Of a stretch of DNA of 64,000 bases, positions 10,451 through 21,284 are shown one piece after another. The notes beneath the pieces are model-generated. The model was not told where the DNA came from. It searched no databases and saw only the letters and a list, made by a program, of their open reading frames with translations. Location: NCBI GenBank assembly GCA_024734495.1, contig JALMQS010000102.1:12440223-12504222 (forward strand), written 5' to 3'. The translations under genes were made by a program, and so were the position numbers. How positions within the stretch are numbered: position 1 is the stretch's first letter; every line of letters starts with the position of its first letter. Source of the stretch: Forficula auricularia. Taxonomy: Eukaryota > Arthropoda > Insecta > Dermaptera > Forficulidae.

Positions 10451-10953
10451 CTTTTATATGTTCTCTCTTCAAAATGATATTTGGTTTATTATAAAGATTG
10501 TAATAACTCTGGGTGATTTCAACAAATAACTATAATAGAAAATGAGATTTTAGGTAAAGAATATTATATTTCCATAGCAATTTAAATATGTAAATGACCT
10601 CTCTCTTGGAGAGAAAATATAAAGAAATAAAAAGTAAAATAAATCACTCTACTTCCATTATCATGGTAATTTCTATTGAGTTCTCTGAGGATTAATGTTT
10701 AATGAAGCAGCAAATCACAAATCATCATCATCATCAAAACATGTTTTAATGAATATCAATGATTAATTGAAGTTTAACATTAAAGAAACTTCATTCTATA
10801 GATAATGATCTATAGTGAGCGATTATATATAAAAATTTATCCATAAAATTAGAAAAATTCCTCACTAGGAGCGCTAGTGGTATGGTTGGGACAAACATCA
10901 TCTAATGTCCATTCAGATATGTGTAGAAAATGATTTTTAAGAAAAAAAAATAA
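10451..10953. other. AT-rich spacer
   Basis: Nothing coding is seen. There is a short (ATC)n run at about 10718-10735. Confidence 0.4.
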
Positions 10954-12310
10954 AACCGACTTCAAAAAAATTAAATGCAACAAATAAAATACACTAAAGG
11001 TATAAAATAAGTATTATCTTATTTAGTTACAACTGTCGCGGACAGGAAATGTAAATTTTGTTTGAAATCTTAAAGTAATTCTTTTTTTAATTATTGTCAC
11101 CGCACTGCAGCCAGATGTAATGAAGGGCGATTGGCATCCGGACCCCGAATTGCTTTTAGCACCTCCCCCCTATATCCCCTTTCCGCCCTTATCGCCTTCG
11201 GGCCTCCGTTAAAATTATATAGCAATAGGAAATGTGTCATAAATATCTGAGTTGACAGTGTAAAAAATCATCTTTCAAAAAAAGGGTCTCAATGGAATTT
11301 TTCCAAAAAAGTCACGTGATTTTCGAAGTCACGCCCTTCAGGAAATGGGAGGGCTCAATGATTTAAAGATACTCCTTCTCATTAGAGAATTAACCAATCG
11401 AGAGGTCCTCTTGTGGAAAATTCCCAGAGATGACAGTTAGCAGACAGTCAGAGATGAGAGAGCTCAGTGAGTCAGTTTCTAGACACCAGTCGAGGCGAGC
11501 AGTCAGTTAGTAGAGTCAGTGAGTAACAGTCAGTTAGTTAGTAGGAGTTAGCATGTAGACAGTAAGTGAGTTGAGTGTAAAAATGTACTACCCCACTTAC
11601 ACCAAAATAAAAACCATATAAAAGAAAATGTGTTCTAGTTTCAACCCTTGCCTAGAGTTAGCGAACTTTTTTCCTCTACAGGACACACAACCTCTAGCAA
11701 CGGCGTGCTAGACAGAGAAACCACGACTTCGAGGCTTCACGTTACCCTTAGTAGGCACTCATAATCCTTCGGGACTATGATACGGCCCGCTATAAATAAA
11801 TAATTAATTTTGTTTGCAGCCCACACCACAGGTCGCGACATAATTTGGCCGCACCGGAGGGTTAAACCTCCTTGGCGCAACACAACTAAACGATGAAATT
11901 TTAATATGAAATTACTTTTTGAAGTCAGTACCAAACATATACCTTTTATGAATTGTACCCGACGGATCTTACTTAGTACCTTTGGAGGGTATGCTCGCTT
12001 ATAGGTATAGTTTGTTTGGTACCGACATCAAAAAGTAATTTCATGTTAATATTTCGTCGTTTAGTTGTAACTAAATAAGATAATAATTATTTTATACCTT
12101 ATTTTATTTGTTGCAATTAATTTTTTGAAATGAGTTTTATTTTTTCTTAAAAATTATTTTTATTTTTCTCTTTTTTGTGATTATATTAATAGTGATCATA
12201 TCATCAGAACTTGACCAAATTAATATGGCACCATCCCTAAGATACCACCTTTCTAATAAAAAAAGAATCATCAAAATCGGTTGGTGAGGAACTCAAATTT
12301 TTTCTCTTAA
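10954..12310 (-). repeat. Foldback family A element, interrupted by LTR-like insertion
   Basis: Left arm 10954-11033 (AACCGACTTCAAAAA...) and the remaining arm and right arm from 11883 to about 12138 form one palindromic family A unit once 11034-11882 is removed. Part of the body follows (ATCATCAGAACTTGACC... to about 12310). The orientation is opposite to the copies at 38695, 45446 and 47421. Confidence 0.8.
11034..11882 (+). mobile_element. 849-bp LTR-like insertion (probable solo LTR)
   Basis: CAAC flanks the insertion on both sides (11030-11033 and 11883-11886), and the interrupted family A arm continues exactly, judged against the intact arm near 39130. The insert starts TGTCGCGG and ends GGCGCAACA, so TG...CA with a 4-bp duplication. 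It has a TATAAAAG promoter box and AATAAAA signals in the middle (about 11605-11625). A diverged copy lies at 26110-26900. CGCGACA at 11834-11840 is the perfect inverse of the start, so the LTR proper may end there and the last 42 bases may be leader. Confidence 0.65.
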
Positions 12311-12483
12311 ATGGACACCGAATAGTGTGAAGATAGCGCCAAAACAGGTTTGCCAAAAGAAAAGGATTCAACTTGGCCAGAGAGATATGGTTCCTATATT
12401 GACACTGGAGCGAATATTTGAAAAGGAGAATATAAACAATTTAATGAATAAATTTTAAGACATAGTTAAAGCAGGCCTTAACA

Positions 12484-13015
12484 GGCACCGACTTCAAAAA
12501 GTGATTTCATGTTAATATTTCGTCGTTTAGTTAAAACTAAATTAGATAATTATTTTATACCTTTTAGTATATTTTATTTAATTTTTGAGTATTATTATTA
12601 TTTCGACATTGATCATATCATCAGAACTTGACCAAATTAATATGGGACCACCCCTAAGGTGACCCCTTTCCAATCAAAAAAAGAATCATCGAAATCGGTC
12701 CACGTGGGAAAAAGTTCTCGTTGAACATACATAGAATAAATAAATAATTAGGAATCCTTACTACCTCGGAGCTATACTGTTCCAAACGCAGAAAGAATCA
12801 TTAAAATCGGTTCTTAAACAAAGAAGTTATGCGCGAATATACATAAAAAATAGGTCCAATACAAATGAAATTTAAATAGGACCAATTGGAAACTATACTG
12901 AATCCAATGCAGGAAAAATCATCAAAATCGGTTCACAATTGGCGAAGAAATCCGGTAACATAGACACACAAAAATTCAGTCGAATTGAAAACCACTTCCT
13001 TTTTTGAAATCGGTT
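12484..13015 (-). repeat. Foldback family A element, shortened
   Basis: Starts ACCGACTTCAAAAAGTG and runs through the arm (TTCGTCGTTTAGTT) and body (GAACTTGACCAAATTAATATG, two AATCGGTTC-type motifs) to TTTTTTGAAATCGGTT. It lacks the second arm. The reading frame of 81 codons across it is not a gene. Confidence 0.8.
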
Positions 13016-13383
13016 AAAGAGAAAATAATACATCAGGAATAACAGCATACTTTTTTTTAAGAATCCAAACATATCGGGAAAAAGAGACTGCGACCTCGAT
13101 GCTGAATTATAAGAGTAACTTTGGGTCCTGAAGCTCAAAGATAAGTTCTGTTCGTCCTATTAAATCCTACATGAACTGAGTTGAGACCGGCGTAAGCCCG
13201 GTCGGCTTCTATCTATCAAAAGAAGCTTTGGTCCCAGAGGTAAAATTAGGTCCCTTGGGCCAAAAGAAATTTTAAAAAGGGTAAGATATATAAAATAGAG
13301 ATTTTGATATATAAAGAGAAACAAAGAGGTTGTCCTCTGCTTGATGCAAATAAACATACACATATATATATCGAGATGATATA

Positions 13384-13440
<57 letters not shown>

Positions 13441-13445
13441 TGTTT

Positions 13446-13484
13446 GAGACTATAGTTTCGAAGACTTGGTCTTCATCATCAGTC
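13446..13484 (-). ncRNA. Hammerhead-like motif in Penelope end (copy a)
   Basis: The reverse complement reads CTGATGA, T, GAAGAC-CAA-GTCTTC, GAAA, CTATAG, TC. Both core strands and a perfect 6-bp stem II are present. Stem III is minimal (CTATAG) and the cleavage triplet is GTC. Stem I has only two clear pairs. Tiny stem III is known for Penelope-type hammerheads, which may work as dimers. Confidence 0.55.
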
Positions 13485-13561
13485 TTTTTTAATTATAAAT
13501 GTTCTTTTTCATGGAGTCAATATCGTATGGATATTGAAAATTTGATCTTCCTTCTTCACTG

Positions 13562-13985
13562 GTGGTCAGCTTAGAACTAAAGACATTCTTTTGGTTATTT
13601 AAAAAAATTGAAAAATCAACCCTGGAATCAATATATTCACAAAAGAATGAAAAAGAAAAAGAAAATCCTAGGATAGTTCTCCCATATTATGGACAAATTT
13701 CGGAAAAATTAAAACAAAAAATGAAAAAAATAGGGTTCAAAACAGTATTCAAAACTCCAATTACTCTAGGAAAAAATTAAGGTTCAAATAAAAAAGACAA
13801 ATTACCAAATATAAAAAGAAAGTGTTTATAGTTCTGAAATGCAAAGATTGCTAAGCGATCTATGTAGGGAAAACAGAGATAAATCTGAAAAAATTCGATT
13901 AAATGAACATATTAGAGATTTTAAAAATAAAAAGAATGAAAACTCTTTGCGGAACATTTAAATTCAAACAATCACTCTTTCCCAG
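13562..13985 (+). pseudogene. Penelope-like RT tail / GIY-YIG, first duplicated copy
   Basis: A 72-codon frame (13562-13780) carries the segment ending the Penelope RT region: LPYYGQISEKLKQKMK, then FKTVFKTPITLGK. After a +1 shift the reading continues to the start of the endonuclease domain and stops being continuous at 13988, where the tandem unit restarts. It is identical in protein to 14351-14569 but truncated earlier. The ATG at 13562 is unlikely to be a real start because the family's RT lies upstream and is missing. Confidence 0.75.
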
Positions 13986-14170
13986 AAGGTCGGCTTCTAT
14001 CTATCAAAAAAGCTTTGGTCCCAGAGGTAAAATTAGGTCCCTTGGGCCAAAAGAAATTTTAAAAAGGGTAAGATATATAAAATAGAGATTTTGATATATA
14101 AAGAGAAACAAAGAGGTTGTCCTCTGCTTGATGCAAATAAACATACACACATATATATCGAGATGATATA

Positions 14171-14223
<53 letters not shown>

Positions 14224-14234
14224 TTTATTTGTTT

Positions 14235-14273
14235 GAGACTATAGTTTCGAAGACTTGGTCTTCATCATCAGTC
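14235..14273 (-). ncRNA. Hammerhead-like motif in Penelope end (copy b)
   Basis: Same bases as the motif at 13446-13484, carried along by the 788-bp duplication, so it is not independent evidence. Confidence 0.5.
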
Positions 14274-14350
14274 TTTTTTAATTATAAATGTTCTTTTTCA
14301 TGGAGTCAATATCGTATGGATATTGAAAATTTGATCTTCCTTCTTCACTG

Positions 14351-14944
14351 GTGGTCAGCTTAGAACTAAAGACATTCTTTTGGTTATTTAAAAAAATTGA
14401 AAAATCAACCCTGGAATCAATATATTCACAAAAGAATGAAAAAGAAAAAGAAAATCCTAGGATAGTTCTCCCATATTATGGACAAATTTCGGAAAAATTA
14501 AAACAAAAAATGAAAAAAATAGGGTTCAAAACAGTATTCAAAACTCCAATTACTCTAGGAAAAAATTAAGGTTCAAATAAAAAAGACAAATTACCAAATA
14601 TAAAAAAAGAAAGTGTTTATAGTTTGAAATGCAAAGATTGCTAAGCGATCTATGTAGGGAAAACAGAGATAAATCTGAAAATTCGATTAAATGAACATAT
14701 TAGAGATTTTAAAAATAAAAAGAATGAAAACTCTTTTGCGGAACATTTAAATTCAAACAATCACTCTTTCCCAGAAGGAACAGGAATTAGATTAATAAAA
14801 GGAGAAAGAAACCCAAAATTAATTAGCGCAATTGAATCGTTAGAAATTTTGAAATCATTCAATAGAAATTCAAAACTTTGTTTGAACAACCAAATTGAAT
14901 TATCAAATAGCAATTTGCTTAAGATGTTTGCTAACAAAAGATAA
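14351..14944 (+). pseudogene. Penelope-like RT tail plus GIY-YIG endonuclease
   Basis: After the 72-codon RT-tail frame (14351-14569), a +1 shift leads into NKKDKLPNIKKESVYSL, a C-K-D-C, one in-frame stop, then IYVGKT and LNEHIRDFK, FAEHLNSNNHSF and LISAIESLEILK, ending at 14944. The VYS...YVG pair is the GIY-YIG core, with the CxxC-like pair before it as is usual in Penelope-like elements. LNEH and the later AIESLE supply candidate catalytic arginine-region and glutamate positions. The element would use this domain to nick its target. One stop and one frameshift make it inactive. Confidence 0.85.
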
Positions 14945-15148
14945 AAGGAAAAAAAGAAAAACAAACCCTTCCATTGTCAGCCTTTCTCTTTGTAAAACAA
15001 GGAGAAAGGAAACATATGGTTATATTTGAATGTGAACCAAAAGAATGTCTTTAGTTCTAAGCTGACCACCAGTGAAGAAGGAACATCAAATTTTCAATAT
15101 CCATACGATATTGACTCCATGAAAAACAACATTTATAATTAAAAAAGA

Positions 15149-15185
15149 CTGATGATGAAGACCAAGTCTTCGAAACTATAGTCTC
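15149..15185 (+). ncRNA. Hammerhead-like motif in Penelope 3' end (copy c)
   Basis: CTGATGA (15149-15155), stem II GAAGAC/GTCTTC (15157-15162 with 15166-15171, loop CAA), GAAA (15172-15175), CTATAG (15176-15181) and TC, giving a GTC cleavage triplet. It is sense with respect to the element's coding strand, unlike copies a and b. Stem I next to the core is two pairs (GA/TC). The core is fully conserved. Confidence 0.6.
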
Positions 15186-15350
15186 AAACAAATAAATAAT
15201 ATATATATATACAGATATATCATCTCGATATATATGTGTGTATGTTTATTTGCATCAAGCAGAGGACAACCTCTTTGTTTCTCTTTGTGAATCAACAACT
15301 CTGCTACTCTCGGCAAAACAAAAACTTTTCAATTTTGATATATCCAAAGC

Positions 15351-16085
15351 TACAATTTATTGGAGCAACTTACGGACAAGGATTGCATATGCAAAGAAAA
15401 AATATCATTAAGGTTGGATGTGTACGAGTGTAACCATGGGGGTGAAATTATCTGGGTCCTCTAAAGCTAAGAGGGTGATTGTTCTTAATTGGAACAAGGT
15501 TATATTAAAACGGAAGGTATTCGACCACCCTTAAATTTAGGGGAAGGTTGATTTACCTCGTCCAAAAGACACAAAAACCGTAACGCAATGCAATAAAAAC
15601 CAAAGTAACGACAGGGATTAACTTCAATTGTTTGACCCTCTAACAGAATCCGATTGGTAAAACGATTAAAGTACAAAGTCCCCAATAAATACCCCCCACC
15701 TTTACTGTAATCATTAGCAGAATGAACAAAAAGTATGGTCATGAAAAAACGTAAGTTGCTCCATTAAGGGGGCAGTTTATTTGTCTTTAAATCCAAAATT
15801 AGACCACGTAGCCTTAATGTTTCTGCGTTTTGAAAAAGACAACTTTTTGTAAGTGGGGCTTAATCGAATTTCTGACCCCCACTAAATCGGAATAAAAAAT
15901 ATAATTTCACCTTACCCTCATATACCAAACCGGGGAGAGGGATCAGGGGGCGCGACAAAAATAGGGGCAGTTTATGAAGGTCTAGAATCTAAAATGTTTT
16001 TTAATAATTAAAGATAAAATCATACTTTTGGAGAAAAAAAATATTTTTTCCCGGATTTATGATTTAAAAATTTTTTTATGATCTA
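15351..16085. other. Unrecognised stretch
   Basis: A minus-strand frame of 80 codons (15500-15742) and more G/C-rich wording such as CCGGGGAGAGGGATCAGGGG (about 15930) are present, but I recognise no domain. GGGGCAGTTTATTTG (15769) and GGGGCAGTTTATGAAGG (15963) repeat. Probably decayed transposon. Confidence 0.4.
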
Positions 16086-16490
16086 ACTACACTGAAAAAA
16101 CGATATAGTTATAGTTAAGAAATTATATTTGATATGAATAGATGGTGAAGTTAATTATGGCGAAATCGATCTCTGTTCAATATGAATAAATGATATACGT
16201 ATTTTAAGTATTCTCATATTTTTGGAGCAACTCTAGATATATTAATAGTTAAGATGCCGCTATTTGAACCAAGCACCAATAAGTAAATTATGAAAATATT
16301 GTTATTTGAGTAAAATAGTGGAATAGTTAAATTTAATAGTTGGGAATTTAAATAGAATAATACAGAATTACGACAAGAAATGATATAAACTTGAATATTT
16401 TTATTTTATAATAAATATAGATATTTCAGACTAGAAGATGAGTATATTCATTTGATGTATAATCTACTTTACAATCAAATGAATATTTTT
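16086..16490 (+). repeat. Dispersed AT-rich repeat (family M)
   Basis: Begins TACACTGAAAAAACGATATAG. The body (AATATGAATAAATGATATACG, GAGCAACTCTAGATATATTAA) is found inverted at about 59760-60005. CACTGAAAAAAC also starts blocks at 58725 and 62035. Confidence 0.6.
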
Positions 16491-16651
16491 TAAGAGCGCA
16501 TCGACTGCCAGGGCCATTAACGCCTTAGAAAACCTATCTTATCCATTTAATCATCTGTCTCAATCTATTTTTTATCAGATCATATCCATCTGTCCGTTGC
16601 TTTACAGTTTACACCAATAGAGTTCGAAATAGTATTCAATAAATATCTAAT

Positions 16652-16861
16652 AAGTGATAGTAATGGGGGGGGGGTCAGATAGGCTAGGCGGTAGCGTGAC
16701 AGCCGAGCTAATCAGGGGACCAGGGTCCGAATCTGACTCGAGGCATCCAGCTAAAATCTGACTCCAGGGAGTGAAAATTTAAAAAAAATATATAACTAGT
16801 ATCATAATTAGGCTTATGGCTAGAAAGGCCGAAAAGCCAAAAAAAAAAAAAGTGATAGTAA
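16652..16861 (+). mobile_element. tRNA-derived SINE with 12-bp target duplication
   Basis: The body (16664-16849) has a box-A-like TAGGCTAGGCGGTAGCG, a box-B-like GGTCCGAATCTGAC, a short unrelated tail region and a poly-A end. AAGTGATAGTAA flanks it on both sides (16652-16663 and 16850-16861). A poly-G stretch lies directly at the start. Head, A-tail and duplication are the standard marks of a LINE-mobilised SINE. The near-identical duplication suggests a fairly young insertion. The parent tRNA is not determined. Confidence 0.85.
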
Positions 16862-16984
16862 CAATAAAAAAAAAAACAATAAATCTATGGACTGAATCGA
16901 AGGTGAAATTAATAACAAATAACTATATAAGAAAACAAATAACTAGATAAGCTGTAAAGGGGCTTCGATATAATATATAATACT

Positions 16985-17430
16985 ATATAATATTCATCTA
17001 GATTAATTTGTAACAACGCTTAGAGAAATTTCTCTAAAAAAATTACGCTCTTGCCTAGAATCGAACCGACAAACTCTTGAACTATAGTCATTGGCTCTAC
17101 CGATTACTCCATTGCGACATTAATATTTCTATCTTGATTTCTCTTACTAAAACTAGATATTTTTGATTTGGACTTTGTGTCGAGATAATATTGTATTCAT
17201 TTGAACTCGAATGAAAATGAAAAAACACCAATAGATTTTAAATTAAGAAACATTAAATATATATTAATTAACGAGGCAAATTTGAAATATAATTGTCAGT
17301 GCGGATTTTAAACTGATGGCTCCAATCGATTTTCATTAACCAGGCAAATTTGAAATTCTAATTTCTAATTTGGACTCGAATTTTGAAATGAAAGACTCCA
17401 ATTCATTTTGAATTAAGAAACATTAAATAT
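16985..17430 (-). repeat. Dispersed repeat with tRNA-like boxes, second copy
   Basis: Same family as 4010-4442. Box-B-like sequence lies at about 17055-17070 and the box-A-like part at about 17090-17112, minus strand. Here the repeat continues directly into family C at 17430, showing the uninterrupted arrangement that the 4501-bp element splits at 4447. Flanking blocks around 16900-16975 and 17660-17760 resemble each other (AGCTGTAAAGRGGCYTCGAT), so this composite sits inside another duplicated repeat. Confidence 0.65.
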
Positions 17431-17645
17431 ATTGATCATTATTCTCCCCCCCCCTCGCCACTCAAAAGTTAAAGAGGCGAAACTTTTAAGAGACGATGTA
17501 TTTTCGGTAGTTTACCGGTATACATTTGGAGTGTGGTTTTTTAAGAGGAATAAAAATTTTTGGACCGAGACGCTGCCCGCCAGGGCACCAGCTCCGGAGG
17601 GCCGAGCTTGCAGGGCGTGCCGAAGGCACGCATGAAAAGCTCGTA
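17430..17645 (+). repeat. Dispersed repeat family C, second copy
   Basis: Matches 8952-9160 from the poly-C tract to GGGCGTGCCGAAGGCACGC. The GC-rich end forms a GCGTGCC/GGCACGC stem. Confidence 0.8.
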
Positions 17646-17851
17646 TATTAATAACAAACAATAAAAACAACAATAGAAATTCATAAACTATATAATATAA
17701 AAACCATATAAGAAAAACAACCATACGGAAGCTGTAAAGAGGCCTCGATAGAAATATATAAAAACAAATAAATTAATAAATTAGTTGATAATAACTCAAA
17801 AATATCACAGAACAAAACGTAACCTGTTATTGGTTTTGTAAAGTGTTAAAA

Positions 17852-17883
<32 letters not shown>

Positions 17884-17900
17884 GAAGCCCTATTTGATCT
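17646..17900. other. AT-rich spacer with poly-A
   Basis: Includes a poly-A run at about 17848-17868. Nothing coding. Confidence 0.5.
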
Positions 17901-17904
17901 AAAA

Positions 17905-18530
17905 TCCTGAACAAATTTTCAAAATTTTCTTGATTTCCTAGAAGATTTAGAATATAGATATATTTCCAATATTAAAATGTAATCTTGCTGAAGTATATAA
18001 AAGACAATCAATTAATACATGGTCCACTGTGATCCTAGAGTTGCATATACCACACCATGGGGTATTTTCTCCAAGAATCAAGAACCCATGTGAGAAAAAG
18101 TAGTGCCCTATTCGTAGACGTATTAATTAGGTTTGCATTCTTCCTCGCCCACTCATCATACCAGGAATTCTTTAATTGATTTTCAAAAAACTTTTTCGTG
18201 TCTTCTAAAAATATTTGAGAAAAATCAACAGCCGCCTTATTAGCTCCCATTTTGGCAAGAAGGTCAGTTGCATCGTTGCCTTCAATCCCTGTATGTCCTG
18301 GGACCCACATAAAAATAATTTCGCAATCGTCCCCCGATTGACCCCCATATAATGACTGAATTCTCTGTACCAAGGGGTGAGAAGGATTGAATTTCTGAAT
18401 GGCAAGAAGGGCGCTTAGTGAGTCACTGATGATAAGGCTTTTCTCCAGTCCACGGTTTTTAATATAGGAGAGGGCTAATTCAATAGCTTTTAATTCACCA
18501 GTAAGGATGCTAGAGATGGAGGTGAGCTTA
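17905..18530 (-). pseudogene. RNase H domain and tail of a non-LTR retrotransposon
   Basis: Minus-strand frames joined by small shifts give TGELKAIELALSYIKNRG, then IISDSLSALLAIQKF (conserved glutamate and aspartate of RNase H1), PLVQRIQSL and IIFMWVPGHTGIEGNDATDLLAK (the WVPGH-GI-GN motif with its last catalytic aspartate). Past a frameshift near 18110 come LRIGHYFFSHGFL and a PWCGICNS...DHVLIDC zinc-like tail. This order is typical for I/Jockey-group LINE ORF2 ends. RNase H would digest the RNA strand during target-primed synthesis. The start of the domain and all of the RT are missing. Confidence 0.85.
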
Positions 18531-18544
18531 AATGAATATTTATA

Positions 18545-19305
18545 TTATAATTAGAATTTGAATTAATTAGATAAAAATTTGAATTGTAATATATTTGATT
18601 TAAGTTAGAATTTAAATTTTTTATTAAACCAATTAATTTACATTAATTAATGTATACATTGTATTTTTGCTTCGATTCCGGAGATTATTCTCCACCATCG
18701 AGTGTCCTTATTCATCTTTAGTTCTTATTTTTAATAAGAGGAAAAATCTAATTAGATAAAAAAACCTCTTTTCCGATAATTATTTCAATTCCATTATTCC
18801 CCAATCAAGTCGATTGGTTCCATCCCTAATTCCCATTCTAATTCATGGATTTAAGTTAGGAAGTAAACTAATTTAAATATATATTAATATTTCTTATAAT
18901 CATTATAGTGGGTTTTAAAATTAAAAAAAATAATTAATAATGTAAACAAAATGTCTTGTTATTATTTTCTTAAATATAACTTTATTATTAATATATCACT
19001 ATTTGCAAAAATCTAAGTCGTTTTATGATAACAAGACATTTGTTTATATAAAATAGGAGGTTTTACTAGTATTAAACAAGACATATTCCTTTAATATTAA
19101 GAGATAATTAATAGAATAAAATAGGTCACTCAAGTATATAATATATTTCGATTAAATACCTAAAAATTTGTTCATATTTGGAATGATTTCGATATATCTT
19201 GATTATTAATCAAATATCTTTGGAATAAATAAGAGCTCAATAAAAATGCTCAACTCTAACAATATTATTTAAAATAAAGAAATTGTTTTTACAGTGTAAG
19301 TATAA
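18545..19305 (-). repeat. Families D and M, inverted copy
   Basis: About 18600-18850 is the reverse complement of family D (CCAATCGACTTGATTGGGG...CTCGATGGTGGAGAAG...ATTAATTAATGT), also at 28190-28400, 40495-40705 and 59180-59385. The rest to 19305 (ending TTTTTACAGTGTAAG) is the reverse complement of 58725-59060. So 18545-19305 and 58725-59385 are the same composite element in opposite orientation. Confidence 0.75.
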
Positions 19306-19466
19306 TAACTATTTAATAATAATTGTCCAGTAGAGGGAAGGGCGTTATTTTTGATGTTTCACGTCCCCTATTAAAAATATACTTTTTTAGAACTACGTAA
19401 TTCCACCGACATAATTGACTATTTAAAAACAAAGCGTTTACTAAGATTATAAAAAAATAAAAATAA

Positions 19467-20342
19467 AACCGACTTCAAAAAAATTAAATCCAACAAATAA
19501 AATAATAGTAAACTCAAAAATCAAATAAAATACACTAAAAGGTATAAAATAATTATCTTATTTAGTTACAACTAAACGAAGAAATATTATCATGAAATTA
19601 CTTTTTGAAGTCGGTGCCAAACTAACTATACCTATAAGCGAGTGTACCCGCCAAACGTACTAAGTAAGATCCGTCGAGTGCGATTCATAAAAGGTATATG
19701 TTTGGCACCGACTTCAAAAAGTAATTTCATGTTAATATTTGATCGTTTAATTTTAACTAAATAAGATAATTATTTTATACTTTTTAGTGGATTTTATTAT
19801 ATTTTTGAGTTTACTATTATTTTATTTGTTGCATTTAATTTTTTTGAAGTCGGTTTTATTTTTTATTTTTTATAAAAATTATTTTTATTTTTCCCTTTTT
19901 AGTGATGTTATTAATAGTGACTTAATATAATACCTTGCATGCATCTCGTAAGTGAAAGCGTCGAGCGAATAAATCAGACAAAGATAATAAAATTCAATTC
20001 ATAAAAATAGAAATTATCTCGAAACGTTTGCGGGTTTTAAATGAATGTTTTAAAAAAAATTTTATAAAAGATTTTATTTATAATAATTTCGATTATTTGG
20101 TCATAAGAATTGGAGATTTACGATATTTGGTCATTGATCACTTCTTCGGAACTTGACCAAATTAATATGGTATCACCCCTAAGGCACCCTCTTTCTAATA
20201 AAAAAAGAATCATTAAAATCGGTTCATAAACAAAGAAGCTAAGCCCTAACAAACCTATACAACTATACAAACAGATATATGGTAACATTGACACACAAAA
20301 AAACAGTCGAATAGAGAACCTCCTCCTTTTTTGAAGTCGGTT
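19467..20342 (-). repeat. Foldback family A element, full length
   Basis: Two inverted arms (19467-19615 and 19700-19860) meet around a ~85-bp centre carrying ACGTACTAAGTAAGATCCGT. The body (19900-20342) ends GGAGGTTCTC-type sequence and TTTTTTGAAGTCGGTT. AACCGACTTCAAAAA or its inverse occurs at every junction. There is no coding sequence. It is probably a non-autonomous DNA element or foldback whose autonomous partner is not in this window. Confidence 0.8.
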
Positions 20343-21284
20343 AAAAATAGCAATCGATTACTTACAAGGGCATCGATACGTCAGCTCATTCGCCTTTTAG
20401 TCTTCAAGTACTGACATGTTTCTGTTAAAATATATGTATAACATTGGCACCTCCGATATGACATCAGCGCCACTCCGGTGTTGGCTATCTTAACTTAACT
20501 TATCACTCACTTCATTTTCTACTCGAGTTCATGAAACTTGCTATATATTGCTTTTTCCTCATGTACTATTCTATTTATTGTAATATGTGCAACCTCAATA
20601 AAACGCTTTATATATTTTATCTATAAAATTATCTATTATTGTGATATTCCGCCATCCACGCCTTTTATACCTCTTAACAGTTTCGCTGTAAGTCGTCACA
20701 GGTTGACGTGGTCAAAAAAAATTATGGGCTTTAAAAAAAGAATGATTTTTTTGGGGCACCTATATAATTTCTACTTCAATTTGATTTATTAATTTAATTC
20801 CAATTTGTCATGAATGAGTGTGGGTGGGTGCTTTGGTATATGGAAGGTCCAAAGGTAAAGATATTAATAAAATCAAAGCTACATAAATGGGGAAAAAAAA
20901 GCAATAAATATACTAATCGTACTTTGATTGGTTTATCATCAAAGCTCTAGTATTTATGTTCTCTGACAGGGTTGTGATGTGTATGGCCTGAATATTTATA
21001 GGATTATATGCATATAGACGAGGTTTTTTTTTCTCTCTTTACTAACTTCCGAATAAGATTACAATTTTCGCCACTTTTCAAAAAAATAAAAATAAAATCT
21101 TTATATAGGGTGCGGCATAAAGATCTACCACATTTTGAAGAGGTATAAAAAAATGAAAAAATTTAACTAGAAAAAAACTGAATATATTTTTGAAAAGAAC
21201 ATAAAATAATTTTTTATTTAAATGTGTTTTTAGATATTATATCAGACAAAAAAGGAGGGGGGAATGAAAATTATAGCTCTTTCG
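20343..21284. other. AT-rich spacer, nothing recognised
   Basis: Contains an 84-codon frame (20538-20792) without recognisable features and a poly-T tract near 21025. No repeat shared with the rest of the window was spotted. Confidence 0.4.

Larger units (their letters stand above)
13201..14778 (+). repeat. 788-bp tandem duplication within the Penelope-like element
   Basis: GTCGGCTTCTATCTATC at 13201 recurs at 13989, and the two units are nearly identical for 788 bp, including the same 72-codon frame (13562 and 14351). The first unit ends at TTTCCCAGAAG and jumps back to its own start; only the second continues into the rest of the domain. Differences are small indels (for example CTTTGCGG against CTTTTGCGG). 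Each unit has a long (AT)n run (about 13379-13430 and 14173-14216). Recent unequal exchange or an assembly artefact are both possible. Confidence 0.85.
13190..15350 (+). mobile_element. Penelope-like element remnant with inverted ends
   Basis: The plus-strand coding remnants (RT tail and GIY-YIG endonuclease) are bracketed by the same end sequence in opposite orientation. The block 13320-13610 (TTGATGCAAATAAACATACA ... GACTATAGTTTCGAAGAC ... GGTGGTCAGCTTAG) is the reverse complement of 15030-15285. Inverted pseudo-LTRs plus GIY-YIG is the usual Penelope-like layout. Hammerhead-like motifs sit in each end. A further fragment of the same end, itself palindromic, is at 25345-25500. The RT catalytic core is missing. 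Confidence 0.75.
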
